Shown here: in pieces, positions 43,601-57,797 of the stretch | How the letters are laid out: the number at the start of each line of letters is the position of its first letter | Position numbering within the stretch: the first letter of the stretch is position 1 | Assembly (NCBI GenBank): GCA_028023455.1 | Contig: JAQFVV010012535.1 | Span: forward strand, 930,001 to 994,000 | Direction of reading: 5' to 3' | From: Epiperipatus broadwayi | Taxonomy: Eukaryota > Onychophora > Udeonychophora > Euonychophora > Peripatidae | Length of the DNA: 64,000 bases | The notes under the pieces: generated by a model | Databases searched by the model: none | Told to the model about the DNA's origin: nothing | What the model saw: only the letters and a program-made list of their open reading frames with translations | Translations under genes and position numbers: made by a program

Positions 43601-46600
43601 GATAGATAGATTTATTTATTTATTTATTTTATTTATTTTGTACTATTTCTTTGACTTCAATAACATCTCAGATAGCGTATTACAAGCTGCAATACTCCAG
43701 TAATTGATTATTATTTAAACATAATTTCTTATGTGGGTTATATACATATATATATATATATGTGTGTGTGTGTTTTTTATTGAAGGAAGATATTTCTCTA
43801 TCTAATGTCTCCAAGTGAGCAATTGACTTAGAGAGTAGTAAATATATGAAAGATAAATATTGTTGTCAGAAATGGTGAAGTCCCATTGACAATAATTACT
43901 GCAATTTAAAATTGTAAAACAGTTAATAGTTTGTTATAAACTAAAAGTTTTTTTTTCAGTTTATCATTTACTTTACTGTAGCATTTGTGTACTATATAAT
44001 TTGAAATTATTTTCATGTTCTTATTCATAAGTATGTGTGTCTTTCTTATGCAGTCTATTTCATATATAATTAGTAAATATTCAGTTTTATGACTTTATTT
44101 CTCTGTGTTGGTTTCGGATAATGGGATAATGTCAAATATTAAAAGAATTAACAATCTATCTGTGTGAATTTATTTTCTAATGTATAGAATGAAATATACT
44201 CAGTAGCTGTGAGAAAGAAAGTTATTTGTGATATGTTCTATGTTGATTGGGATTGAGAACTCTCTCCCTTAAAATGTCTAAGTATTTTCCATGTGTGAAG
44301 TATAGTTCCAAATTATGTATTTATGCATTATAAAGATCATATTTTATGAAGTTGGTGGTGAGACTGAGTTCCACACCAATAGTATACCTCAAAGTTAGGT
44401 GGGGAGTCATTATTCGTCATTTAGAGTTATTAGTCAAGAAGCTTGTTTATTCCTCATGTGCTTAATTTTTTTTTTAATATTTGTTTTGTTATCATAGAAT
44501 CATAGTTATATATAATGTAGTTGGTGGTTAAATAAATAGTAAGATAAAATTCTTTATGGAATATTTAAAGCAGAAATATTGTTATATTTGTTGGTGGTCT
44601 ATGGCATTACCCGTATTATGACACTTATTTAGTAACTCATAAGCAAACCAACAAGATGTAAATATATTGACTCTACCTTAATTATAGCATAAGATGTGGC
44701 ATACATATAATGCAAATAACCTTGCAGACATAAAGAGTATAGTACTATTAAATTTAAATATCAGAAATTAAATATTTTGGATTATTTCATGTTAATTTAC
44801 CACAAACTTTAAATCATCAAATCCTCAGAATGATTATTTTTACTTTGGATGTTTGAAAAGTATAGCTATTTAAAAAGATTCTTTGATTGAGTTATTTAAG
44901 GTTACTCTCTTGACAGCCAAAGTTATTAACTTGTTTTATCCCAATAAATGATAGTGTGATCTCTCCAACTTGTATGTTTGAATCCATAATAAGATATTTA
45001 TTTATCCAGTGTTGTTTGCTAGTAAAAAAATGTTAGAGTTAATTAACAGCCTAAATATATTCGAAGTTAGAATATGAGGACATTATTTTATTTGTTTCTT
45101 TAAATTTTGTAAATGTCTAATCAATAAATAATAAAGTGTATAATAAAAAGTGATATCAAACCCAGATTGTCAAATGTATTTGTAAAAATCCAATTATATT
45201 TATTTTGATTGCAAAAATGTAAGTAAATATTTTATTTATTTATTCAAAACTTTGTCTCGAGTTGTTTTTATATGCATTCATATTCTAGTTTCCACATTCC
45301 ACATATCTATTACAACATAAATGCACTACTTTATAAATTTGATAACGAACATACTTAAATCTGATAATATTTTCTTTTTATCCAAACATTCTGTGAAATA
45401 CTTTACCATTCAGTAAACATATGAAGAAAGTTATGTACTCAGTTTATTATTTAGATAATGATGTGAGATTAAAAGTCACCCTATTTCCTTCATTATCTAA
45501 TTCCTAGTCTAGTAAAACATCATTCAACTCATCCCATTATTTTTTATTATAATAATCATAAGTTATTGTATAATAGAATTTCTTTAATCAAATTGTATTA
45601 AAGATTCCCTGAGATCTTATTTCATAGTTCCAACTTAATATTAATTTACTATTAAAATTAAGATGTGCTAGATAGTAGAGTTATTTGACATCCTATTTTT
45701 CTTTTAGAATTATATTGTAGCTAATATAAGAGTGTATTTAGATGGTGGAAAAAATCAAATTGAAATTATAGTTTATTAGCTTGAATAAATAAAACTTTAT
45801 TGATTTCTGTCATTTGGTTGATTAACAAATGATGCATATATCTTAATTTAATGATCAACAATGTTTCTTCCTTCATTTGTTTATATTCTATATGTTCTTG
45901 ACTTCCTGTAACCCTCCAATGAGCTAAGCTATAAATCAAGCATAAGTAGAAGAGTCTCAATACTGATTCAAAGCAAAATAAAGTTGTTAATTTATTCTAT
46001 TCATTAATAGAATTTGTTCATATAATGTGTAGGATCGGTGTTAATTAGGGGGGTTATAGAATATAAGATATACATATGCACATCCATTCATAAGTGAAAA
46101 TACATATACCTCTGCATACATAAAATATCATAGGAATCTATTTATACATTTATACTCTATATAATTTTCCATTCAAAAAGATTTAATTTGTAAATACATA
46201 TTTTCAAATTACAATTAGACCTGTAAACCCAAATACTACATTTTTAAAAAAATATTAAAATAATCCCTTTCTCTCAGAGACTATATTTATTTATGACAGG
46301 CCTATTTTGTTGTTCATAATGTTACCAATATATTTTTTAAATCTTTATATTTTTTGACATTAGTTAATTTATATTGACATATTAAAACAACAATTAAAAT
46401 TTATTATAAAGTTACGATAAATAAGAAGTATATTTTATATATTCCAGATTTCAAATGCAATACATAGTATGTTTTTAATTTACTATTTTTAAATATTATA
46501 CTTAAATCTTTGAATTAATTTGTTTTATCAAGTTTGTTTTTTTAGCAAATATAAGTTTTAAAAAAATTAATAATATATTTTTATGCATTTATTCGATGAG

Positions 46601-46890
46601 TAATAATTATTAAAAAGTAATATTTACTATTAATAAAAAAAGTATACCCTTTTTTTAATAAAATATATCACAAAATTAAAAAAATTTTTAAGTATATTTA
46701 CATGATTATAAAGAATCTCATAACTAAAAATTAACACATTTATTATTATATGCACAACTTGAGAATTTGAATCTGGATTGAGGGAAACTATAATTTTTTT
46801 TAGTTACAAGCAGGATTATAATTTCTTTAAAAAACTTTTTACAGAGCAATTAATCAGAAGGTAATTACAGTTTGTTGTGATATATATATT
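40661..46890. other. long AT-rich stretch, probably intron, no gene seen
   Basis: I read this on both strands without finding an exon or element. It contains short simple repeats only: a GATA/TTTA run at about 43600-43630 and (TA)n(TG)n at about 43745-43775. On the minus strand it may hold the intron and upstream exons of the PEBP-family gene, but I could not support any. Confidence 0.45.
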
Positions 46891-48978
46891 ATAACGGTCC
46901 GAAAGGAAGTGGAAGTTTCCAGTGTTACCGCATCTGCCAACAGAGCACCACTAGGCTACTTGAACCTAGAAAATTTATAGAGTGGGCAGATACGCGCTGT
47001 TAAAGATCCAACTTTTATTTATTATTTTGATCATTAGCCCAAGTCACTAGCTCAGTGGAGACGCAGAGATAATATATATAACTTGTTTAATTTGTATCTT
47101 AAATATAAAAAAATAAAAGCCACTGCCAGTAATTAACACACAAACAACATTTTTTTACGCACATATATAATCATTTTAAAATTTGAGGAATAACGTTTAT
47201 TATTTTAAATTTTAATATTCTTTTAATTTAAATTATTACTTTAAGATTTTATATCATCCACACAGATGAATTTTATATTTATTTTAAGATTGTCGAGTAT
47301 GAATAAACTACATAGATTTGCATTTGAAAAGAAAATATTCTATCTCTTATTTAACCTTAGGCCAAAAGTTTGCAATCAAACCAGTGTCAATCCATTTGAT
47401 ACATTGATGTATTCAATGTAGCATGAAAATATGACAGGACAAAATACCATACTGTCAGGAATGTACATCTGAACAGAAGACATTGACTCTCAACCAAACA
47501 GGAATGCTACATCTGTTGGCAAGAAGAACAATAAAAAAAACTCCATATGAAGGGACTGTGTTTTCCATCTTACTATTCCCTTCCATAGGCAAAAAGGGGT
47601 GTGTGGCATATAATGGAGATCCTTCACATAGCAAACCTCATACTACATCTACTAATTACACCAATATATCCAATCCATTGACCTAATTTAACTATGAAAC
47701 AAATAACCTAAGATTACCCTCCCTAATTAATTAATATAACTTTACAAATCTATATAGCCATTCATACCTGACTTAAATTTAACATTTATATAAATTCGCA
47801 CAAATGGATTTATAAAAGTTTGTTTTTTAATGTTGAGCATAGATCGACTACATAGATTACACGCTCAAAAACATTTCAAAATAAACATAAATGATCAAAA
47901 TATAAAGTCATTAATGTAATTGCAGAGGGAATTCACAAGAAATCCAATGGCATTCATCATAAGATGCTGCATTGACACCAATAACTAAAAAGACATCCAA
48001 ATAAATACATTTTAGATATTCAACATAAGATATCATTATTTACCGAATGTCTAAATATTTTAATCAAATATGAAAACAAAAACATAATTAAACATGAACG
48101 AATCTATGCAAGCATCAATACTCAACTTAAATTTAATGCATTTAAATAATTTATACAAATATTAATAGAAATAAAAAACATAAAAATGGAAATGATTTTT
48201 TTAAAAAACTTAAATGTATAAAATCTTAACATTAATTATCAATTTGAAATTTGAAAGTCAGATAAGAGTTCATTTTAAAATTTAGGTTCTGAATATTAAA
48301 AGCTTGAATGAAAGTTCTTAATTATTTTTAAATTTTATAGTTCATGTCTTACAGAAGGAGAATCATGGTTTCTGGTGCCAATTCCCACAACATCTCTATT
48401 TGAAGTCTGGTCTGCTGTTCTGAAGGGGGCCTAAGCTGGTTCAATCCTGGTATTACAGTAATTTTATTTGAAATAAGTGAGAGAGAGCAACAAGTGTGTC
48501 TTATCGCTCTTCTCACAAAAATCAAGCTGGAACTCCACTTAATTTCAATATTTTTTTTTTATAGTACTCCTCCAGATTCATTGAACATCGTTTCCTGTTG
48601 CAATAATTTCCATTATGTCCTTCATTGCTGCTTCTATATTGGACATCTAATTTATTTTTTATTCTTTTATCTATATCTTTCAACTGACCTTTTTTTCTGT
48701 AAGAGCCCCAAGGGCTAGGTTGCTTTTCAATTAATTTATAAAAGAATCATTTCCATTTACAAAAATATTTTATCTTTTGATCTTGTACTTTTTAAAAAAA
48801 AAGTACGTTCAAATATTTTTTTTTTTTTTAAAAAGAAAATAATTTTTAAAGTTTTGCATTTGTGCAAATATATATACATATACATGTTTAACAACTCTTT
48901 AATTTTTTAGCTTTTAGTTTTTATTTACGAACTTAGTTTTTATTTTAATCTTAAATTAATGTAACAACATATTTTATA
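46891..48978. repeat. 2.1-kb duplicated segment, copy A
   Basis: Begins ATAACGGTCCGAAAG and ends ACAACATATTTTATA. Nearly the whole segment is repeated at 49493-51600 with scattered substitutions and small indels. It includes a tRNA-like part (GGTTCAATCC at about 48438), the motif TAGCTCAGTGG at about 47049 and short open frames in both orientations that are not conserved as frames between the copies. It could be a long-LTR-like or segmental duplication. Confidence 0.85.
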
Positions 48979-49492
48979 CTGTTACATATCAGTAAACTTT
49001 CTCAAAAAACAAAAACATTAAAAAAAAGAATTTACTTAGTGTTAGTAATTACATTACACAAATTGATTATATATGAAAATTTCAAAAGGACAAAACTTTG
49101 GTTATTAATTACACACAAATATAATGATTAAAAAAATGGTTGACTGTTTAGTCCTTTCTACCACCTAAATTTCTGCCCCCTCCCTTCCAAGTTTCTTTTC
49201 TTCTACTTTTAACTATTACTTAGGCAAGTTAAATGGCTGGATTTTAAATAAGATTTTTTTTTTGTTTAAATTTATGATTTATATTAATTATTACATTTTA
49301 TTCCTCGCATATATTCTTACATGTGCACAATTTTTCTTACTGGCAGTACTTTTAAAACAAAATTCAACCTATAACTTTACATTAATACAAAAATATCTTA
49401 TTTCAGAAAAAATGTTACTGGCATGATTTATTTTTAATATTCTCAGGGTGCTCGTGGTTTATTAAACATCGGCTCATATTGGGAGTCCAATT
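48979..49492. other. unique spacer between the duplicated segments
   Basis: Some 514 bp of AT-rich DNA without coding content. If the repeats were LTRs this would be the internal region, but I see no primer-binding site beside copy A. Confidence 0.5.
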
Positions 49493-51600
49493 ATAATGGT
49501 CCAAAATTAAGTGGAATCCCAGTCTTACCATAATCTGCCATACAGGGCACCACCAGGTTATTTCAACCTGGAAAATTTATAGAGTAGGCAGATACGTGCT
49601 GTTAAGATCCCACTTTATTTTATATTTAGACCGTTAGCCCAAGTTACTAGCTCAGTGGAGATGCAGAGATAATATATATAACTTGTTTAATTTGTAACTT
49701 AAATATAAAAAAATAAAAGCCACTGCTAGTAATTAACACACAAACAACATTTATTTATCCATATATATAATTTTAAAATTTGAGGAATAACATTTATTAT
49801 TTTAGATTTTAATATTCTTTTAATTTAAATTATTATTTTAAGATTTTAAATCATCCACACAGATGAATTTTATATTTATTTTAAGATTGACAAGTATGAA
49901 TAAACTACATAGATTTGCATTTGAAAAGAAACTATTCTATCCCTTATTTAACCTTAGGCCAAAAGTTCACAGCCAAACCGGCGTCAATCCATCTGATACA
50001 TTGATGTATTCAATGTAGCATGAAAATATGACAGCACAAAATACCATATTGTCATAAATGTACATATGAACAGTATGGTTAGAGAAGACATTGACTCTCA
50101 ACCAAACAGGAATGCTACATCTGTTGGCAAGAAGAACAATATAAAAAAACTCCACAGGAAGGGACTGCATTTTCCATCTTACTATTCCCTTCCATAAGCA
50201 AAAAGGGGTGTGTGGCATATAATGGAGATCCTGCACATAATGAACCTCATACTACATCTACTAATTACACCAATATATCCAATCCATTGACCAAATTTAA
50301 CTATGAAACAAATAACCTAAGATTACCCTCCCCTAATTAATTAATATAACTTTACAAATCTATATAGCCATTTATGCCTGACTTAAATTTAACATTTATA
50401 TAAGTTTTCACAGATGGATTTATAAAAGTTTGTTTTTAAATGTTGAGCATAGATCAACTACATAGATTACATGCTCAAAAACATTTCAAAATAAACATAA
50501 ATGATCAAAATATAAAGTCATTGATGTAATTGCAGAGGGAATTCACAAGAAACCCAATGGCACTCATCATAAGATGCTGCATTGACACAAATAACTAAAA
50601 AGACATCCAAATAATTACATTTTAGATATTCAATGTAAGAAATCATTATTTACCAAATGTCTATATATTTTAATCAAATATGAAAACAAAAACATAATTA
50701 AACATGAAGGAATCTATGCAAGAGTCAATACTCAACTTAAATTTAATGCATTTAAATAATTTATACAAATAAATATTAATAGAAATAAAAAAAATAAAAA
50801 TGGAAATGATTTTTTTTAAACTTAAATGTATAAAATCTAAACATTAATTACCAATTTGAAATTTGAATGTCAGATAAGAGTTCATTTTAAAATTTAGGTT
50901 CTGAATATTAAAAGCTTGAATGAAAGTTCTTAATTATTTTTAAATTTTATAGTTCATGTCTTACAGAAGGAGAATCATGGTTCCTGGTGCCAATTCCCAC
51001 AACATCTCTATTTGAAGTCTGGTCTGCTGTTCTGGAGGGGGCCTAAGCTGGTTCAATCCTGGTATTACAGTAATTTTATTTGAAATAAGTGAGAGAGAGC
51101 AACAAGTGTGTCTTATCACTCTTCTCACAAAAATCAAGCTGGAACTCCACTTAATTTCAATATTTTTTTTTATAGTACTCCTCCAGATTCATTGAACATT
51201 GTTTCCTGTGGCAATAATTTCCATTATGTCCTTCATTGCTGCTTCTATATTGGACATCTAATTTATTTTTTATTCTCTTATCTATTTCTTTCAACTGACC
51301 TTTTTTTCTATAAGAGCCCCAAGGGCTAGTTTGCTTTTCAATTAATTTATAAAACAATCATTTCCATTTACAAAAATATTTTATCTTTTGATCTTGTACT
51401 TTTTTTTTAAAAAAGTATGTTCAAATATATATTTTTTTTTAAAAAAGAAAATAATTTTTAAAGTTTTACATCTGTGCGAATATATATATATATATATATA
51501 CGTATACAAGTTTAACAACTCTTTAATTTTTTAGCTTTGTTTTTATTTACAAACTTAGTTTTTATTTTAATTTTAAATTAATGTAACAACATATTTTATA
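49493..51600. repeat. 2.1-kb duplicated segment, copy B
   Basis: Starts ATAATGGTCCAAAATTAAG and ends ACAACATATTTTATA, after which the sequence diverges from copy A. Same orientation, about 2.6 kb offset. The minus-strand 89-codon frame at 49967-50236 is disrupted in copy A. Confidence 0.85.
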
Positions 51601-53449
51601 CCCCTTGGATTTGCCCAAGGCTCCATTTTTTTTAATTAACTATGTAAAATAATGTTTAATAAAAATTTCCCTCATAGTTTGTATATTTTTTTCTTCAATA
51701 GACAAACTTTTTACCAAGGCTAGGTATGAACCCATATTCATAGGGATTGTGTACATTTTACTTGGTAGGCAATCTAAACATTTGTCATTAAAAGATTTCT
51801 AGGCAAAAGATTGTTTGATTTAATATTGATTTATGGGGACAATTTAATATTACTGATGATTTATTAGATAGGCAATTTTTATACATCATTTGATAGTTAG
51901 ATTAAAAAGAAGAGAGGGGGATGTACAATTTAAACACTACTTTAGAGAGCACAAATAGATAGCCATAGTTTTACATGGATAAGTTAGAACTAAATCATTC
52001 ATGAAATTAAGTTATAAATTGTAGAGAAAAAAAATGATTTAAGGATTAAAATATTAAAGAATCGGTTTAATTTAAAAAAATTATATATGTGAAACGTGCG
52101 TGTGTGTGTGTGTATTAGATCTAGTTATAGATTTTAATTATAAAGTTCACAAGTAAATAATGATTATTCCATGTTTCTCATGAAGGACTACTCTAAAGAA
52201 GAAATTAATTTGTTTTAATAGTTTATTTATAGCAGCCAAAATTTCAGTCAAGATTCTGGGTTTGAAGTTGGGCTGCTATATATATATTTTTTATTACTAA
52301 AGAAAAAGTAAGATGGGATAGAAAAGAGAGATTTTCTCTCATTTATTTTGTTCTTTGGAAAGATTCTCACAGTGTAGAATTACTAAAGTAATTACCAGAG
52401 TGACTTAATGATGTCTGTATGGCACAAGAGTTTAAGTTTAAGATTAATTGATGATTATCTATTGGAATGAAGATATGAATTGGGCATGTGGTTTTTTTTA
52501 AGAAAGAGCAGAAGTTTAAAATGACAAAAAAGAAAAAAAACGATAGGCAATTAATCACAAAACACTGACCAAAGACATTCAGAACGGTCAATGTAATGTC
52601 ATATTGGGGGAGGGGAGTGAGAGGCCAGACACTATAAGGGCTCTATCTCAATAACTTTAGCTGGTGGCTCTATCTCAATAACTTTAGCTGGTGGCTAGTT
52701 TTAGTTCAATCTCTTGCAAGTTTTCTCATTATAGATTTTAGAGAGAATTTGGCTGAAAAAGTTTAAAAAAGAAACTTTTTTTTTAAGAAAAGAACATCAT
52801 TTATTATTATTATTTTGTCTGTCTCTTGGAAAAATGAACTTTGCCAAATTTAATAATATAGAAAAAGCAATGACTTTCGAGTAAAGTTTAAGTTATGTAT
52901 ACATCGATCCCCAGAAGTTAATCAACATCATAATTGTTTCTACTAATTTATCAGAAGTCAGAAAAAGGTAAAAATTTAAACTACAGAAAATAAGAAAATC
53001 TAAATTTTGATTTCGCATATAAAACAGTAAATCTGAATGCTATAATTTCATATAAAGCATTATGAATATTAATTGAACTAAGAAAAATGCAACAGGAAAT
53101 GGACTCATATATTTAAAAAATTAAAACAAGTTCTACTCAACTGTAATCCACAGAAATCAAAATGACGAAATCTTCACAGCAGCCTAAAAACTTTATATAT
53201 TTGGGCATAGGAATCTAACTCTATCATAAGGACTCTTTCTACATAATGTCATATGTGTACATAAACTGATCAAAGAAAGGAAAAACAGGAAAAATGAAAA
53301 ACAGAAATCTAAAGGACATTCCCGGAGAACTATTTAAGTATATTTTTATTATTATTGCTATTCTTGTAGAACCTTTAATTTAAAAAAAAAGAAAAGAAAG
53401 GAAAAGAAATTTTTATTATTATTTGTCATATATATCCATTTAAAATTCA
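51601..53449. other. AT-rich non-coding DNA with a 27-bp tandem duplication
   Basis: GGCTCTATCTCAATAACTTT (plus AGCTGGT) occurs at 52639-52665 and again at 52666-52692. Otherwise only (TG)n at about 52098-52114 and T/A runs are visible. Confidence 0.5.
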
Positions 53450-53705
53450 TCCATGTATGTGCTTATTAAATGCTTTCATTATTATTATTATTATTATTAT
53501 TTAGGGGTAGATAAAATTAATATCAAGTCATTTTGTATGTACCTATTAAATGCTTTCATTATTATTATTTTGGAGGTAGATAAAATTAATATCAAGTCAT
53601 TTTGTATGTGCCTGTTAAATGCTTTTATGATTATTATCATTTAGGGGTAGATGAAATTAATGCCAAATCATTCCGTATGTGCCTTGTTTTAAATGCTTTA
53701 CTTTT
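53450..53705. repeat. tandem repeat, about 70-90 bp unit, three to four copies
   Basis: Units read TGTATGTGC(T/C)TATTAAATGC, an ATT run of variable length, then GGGGTAGATAAAATTAATAT and CAAGTCATTTTG. Unit length varies with the ATT microsatellite. The open frame through it is a by-product. Confidence 0.85.
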
Positions 53706-56200
53706 TTTTTATGATAAGAGTGAGAGATATTGTCGTGGGAAATTTTTTTGAGTCAATCAGAGATTTTGTCGAGTGCTTAGACCTAATGCTATGTTTTATG
53801 AAGGTTGCCTGATTGTTGGGCTAAAATATCATCATTATCCTATAAAAGTGCAGAGAAGTAGTTTTGAAATTTTAATGCGCATTTCTTATTATTATTACCA
53901 TAAAGTTAAATAAAGTTAAAACTAGATACAAGCTAATTAAGGCTTGGAAATATTATTGGCTCATGTTCAAGTGTACTATTTCCTAAGAGTAATGTAGATA
54001 TGAAAGTTTTACTTGTACAGATTGACGTTAGACATGTATATGTGGGTAGACAATGAGTCCCCACCAAGCTAGTGGAGTCATACTTTAGCTGCTCCCTAAG
54101 ATATTTATGCTATATTTATAAAGTATTTAAGCACAGTGGAAGAGTTTTCCCACTTAGTTGTTCTCTACACCGTAAGATGATTTCTTTGTTGATAGCCAGA
54201 GGTTGATAGGTAAACCCAAGTCTCTTTATATGACTAGCGATAAAAATCCTAGCATATCTCAACCTTAGTGAAAAGGTTTTCTCTTATTTGGGTCACTGCC
54301 TGCCTCATGTTAATGTTGATATTCCTTACAGGTGTATGAAATCTAGCTATTACTAAGCATTACTTATAAATGTTGGATACAGGATCGCAAACTCAATTTG
54401 ATGTTAGAATGAGTGCGGGTATTGGGTGTGCGATTGGTGTACTTGAACATTGTTTTTTTTGATACATTTTAATTTATCAATAAGAGCCAAGAATAATAAC
54501 GTCAATAAATATTCAACTTAAGGGTTAAATAAAACCTACGAATGTGTAAGCAATGCGTATCTAAAATTATTTAATAAATATATCCACAGCCAGCTGAGAA
54601 CTTCACTGGAAAGGTAATATTGCTAGAATATTATTATTATTGTCATAAGAGCATGAATATAGTGTGTATGCACGTATGATGATGATTGAGCTAGATACTG
54701 ATTCGTTGACATTTGAAAGTAACCAAAATTAACTTAGTCCCACCATACATAAAATAGCTCTATGGTTTAGCATAGGGCAGGGAATATTAAATTAAAATAA
54801 TTAAATAAAATTATTAAATTTTATGATTGGAAGCATTACCCTTGGAAACAAATCAGTAACTAAAAGCATTAAACACTGGGGGCGGGGAGAAATTTAATGT
54901 ACCGCTATATCTGGGATAAAATGAGAACAAAAATATAATAGATGTGCAGGTATATAATATTTTAACTGTCTTATGTTAATATTACTCCATGGTAATCGTG
55001 GTTCCCTAATAATTAAAAAAGAGTATTTATATTTTAAAACCTCTTGATATTATCTATTGATGTAGGGATATTTATTATTTAGTTTTTCTTTTTATATCAT
55101 CGTACGGTTGTAGAACAGGGGAAAGCCATGTGAGCCATTAAGTGAATGTATATATGATGTATTGAATTGTAGTATGTTAATAAAATTTATTTGTTTTAAA
55201 TAAAATTTGTGTGTGTCTCAATGTTTTGTGGGTTATTATAATCTAGACATCTCAAATCCAAACATACGTCAATATATTATTATTAGTAGTTGAATCATCA
55301 TATTCATAAATAATATCCGATAAAATTTATTTAAAATGGTTAATTTTCCGAGCTTATGTAGCATGGCAATACTCCAAATTACTTAATAATTTAATATAGT
55401 TGAAATATAAATTATGAATAGGGATGGTTATTAAGTGATAGTGGATGCAGGGGGTGGGCATAAAATCCTTTCCCCATCCGTTGTATTCAAACACCCCTCT
55501 AGACGCACTTCTTTATAATTTTACTTTAATTGTGAATATGTTTATAATGTTATTTTCTAAAAGATTTGATAAGCTTAAATTATTCGAGCTTTAATGTAAA
55601 TAGACATTAAACTACATTAAAGACAGCCCAATAATACCTTGGAGGTGATCATGAGATGGGTGTTTATCACCAATAATCTATCGCAGTTTGTTCGAGCTCC
55701 ATACTTATTGTTCTAAAAACCCTGAGAAGATATTATAATGGGAGAAATGAGCTAGCACAATGGAAAATTTAATAAGTAAAACTGATAATGGTATAATACA
55801 CATATGAATGTGAGGATGATAGGGGGTGGATCAGGAAGGTGGAGATGAATATGGAACTATTTGTAATCGAACCAAAATTTTAATTGTGACTTTAATGACA
55901 GTGAATGGGGAGTGTTCTGAGAATAGCCAAGAATTTCCAAGAATATTATTATTGTTATTTTTTAATGCATTCTCAGTGGTTTCGTAATCGATTGATTATT
56001 TATTGACCCATTCATTAAATATTATTGATGAAATTTATTAATAAGTTATCGCAATGAGGTTTGGCCTCAATATTTTCATTGGAGTTGCAATTTGGCACCC
56101 AGGCAAATACGATTATAGATGTTCTATACCACCATCATCATCCCAGTAGGCTTTAGAAATAATGTTAGCTAGGAATGATGAAGCATCCATTGATCCATTT
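53706..56200. other. moderately AT-rich DNA, unidentified
   Basis: Composition is less extreme than the flanks, with G-rich patches (about 54875-54885, 55448-55458) and splice-like sites (CTTACAG at about 54325). TATTTATAAAG at about 54113 followed by CACTTAGTTG could be a promoter or LTR core. I cannot identify a gene or element. Confidence 0.3.
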
Positions 56201-56640
56201 TTAAAATGTTACAATTGGCATGCAACTTAGCCGCAAGGGTTTGAATGCCAGATTGATTCAATTATAGGTTATAATTAATGCATAGCGTGGTCGCCCGAGC
56301 TGAAATAAAGAAATATTACAATTGATCCATAATGAGGATGTGCAACCATTAGAATAAAATTATAATTAGCTTAAACTGTCTGATAATATATGTTATATTT
56401 GTAAACTCTCCCAATCGTTTTAGTTATATTTAAATGACCTATCTATATAAGTTGTAGAGTTGGCATAATTCTCATTAGTTATATTTGAAATACACTGTGG
56501 ATAACCGATCGAAAGATTACAAAATACGTTTTATATCAATTTAATAAGTTTTATAAAATTAATTAAGTAAAGAAGGCTCTCGTTCGTTTTGTTAGAATTG
56601 ACGCACAACGTGGTCGCCCCGAGGTGTGACTGCGGTCTCC
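56201..56640. repeat. repeated primer-binding-site-like motifs, probable LTR-element relics
   Basis: GCATAGCGTGGTCGCCCGAG (about 56281) and GCACAACGTGGTCGCCCCGA (about 56603) are related to each other and resemble gypsy primer-binding regions. A weaker relative, TTGGCATGCAACTTAGCC, lies at about 56215. The second is preceded by TTTGTTAGAATTGAC, like an LTR end. No coding relic was found next to them. Confidence 0.35.
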
Positions 56641-57296
56641 ACCCTTTTCATTTAGTTACATTTTGCGGTCCCAATTTCATTTAGTTGCAATATATATATA
56701 ATCCTTTTTTGACATTAACATGTCAATATAGGCTTGGAGATTCAAATGATTGATATCTCTATCTTACCTAAAAAGTAAAGATTGTTCATAAAATGTATAT
56801 TATTTTTGAACTAGTGAATAAATACAATATGATGGAGTTACAGTAATGGAATGAATTAATAAAATAAAAGAATTTACAATATATTATACTGGTTCATCCT
56901 ATTTAGAACAGTGTGGTCTGACTTTTTATTTGACATATATTTAACACTCACATACTAGACATACTACATTTTATTCTTGGACCAGAGCAAGTTTACTGTT
57001 AAATAAATAATTATTAATAGTTTTTTTATTACGGATGCTGAGTTTCTGTGAGATTCAAAGCTTTATTTTACCTACACTTAATTATCAAAAATGTTCATAA
57101 TAAATTATTGTTTGTCCATAAACATGAATTCAAGATCACTTTTTTCCTGTGTTAAATAAATCTGCATTACACTATTTTATAAAATGCAATTTTATTCTGT
57201 TTTTCTTGTTAATAGATTTACATCTTGTATTTTTAGAAAACTTCATCATTTGTTTTTATTTCCATTACATAAAATTATCACTTATGATTAATATAT
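56641..57296. other. AT-rich non-coding DNA
   Basis: Nothing recognised. Confidence 0.55.
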
Positions 57297-57482
57297 ATAT
57301 ATATGTAATTAGAGGGGATTTGAATCCGGACTTTCAAGCACCTTTAGTCATCCATTCCATCTTATACAATTGTTACACATGACCACACACACAAAAAAAA
57401 TTATTTCCAATATACATATTTCATGCTGAGCCAGTATTCATCAGTTGGTACAGACCATCATCACACACACACGCATATATAT
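57297..57482 (-). repeat. palindromic repeat family, arm with tRNA-like end
   Basis: On the minus strand it reads ACCAACTGATGAATACTGG, CTCAGCATGAAATATG and then the tRNA-like end ATAAGATGGAATGGATGACT...GGATTCAAATCCCC. The B box is good and the A box weak. Same family as 11165-12053. Confidence 0.65.
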
Positions 57483-57484
57483 AT

Positions 57485-57742
57485 ATATAAAGAAAGTTAC
57501 TGTTAACACTAATATATATATATATATGAAAAGAAAGTTACTGTTAACACTAACTGAAATAATTATAGAAAATATACAAACCATTATACAATTACAAATA
57601 TCCAGTAACGCCCTCTGTTTAAAGATCTATATCTCAATAATAGCAAACCTTAAAATGGTATCATTTTAAGGTTTGCTATTATTGAGATATAGATCTTTAA
57701 ACAGAGGGCGTTACTGGATATTTGTAATTGTATAATGGTTTG

Positions 57743-57760
<18 letters not shown>
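57485..57760. repeat. perfect foldback, family A, second copy
   Basis: 57583-57743 is an essentially perfect palindrome. Its outer arms CATTATACAATTACAAATAT and CAGTAACGCCCTCTGTTTAA are shared with 25533-25641, while the centre (AAATGGTATCATTTT) differs. AAAGTTACTGTTAACACTAA is duplicated upstream at about 57483 and 57535 and appears inverted beside the other copy. Confidence 0.85.

Positions 57761-57795
<35 letters not shown>
57749..57795. repeat. (AT)n microsatellite
   Basis: AT run of about 46 bp between the foldback and the next repeat. Confidence 0.9.

Positions 57796-57797
<2 letters not shown>

Noticed and set aside
44340-44420. Upstream PEBP exon on the minus strand
   Set aside because: A short open stretch looked vaguely similar to a PEBP N-terminal strand but lacks conserved residues and convincing splice sites.
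49967-50236. Minus-strand 89-codon frame as a gene
   Set aside because: The equivalent frame is interrupted in the duplicated copy at 47.4 kb and no motif is recognised.
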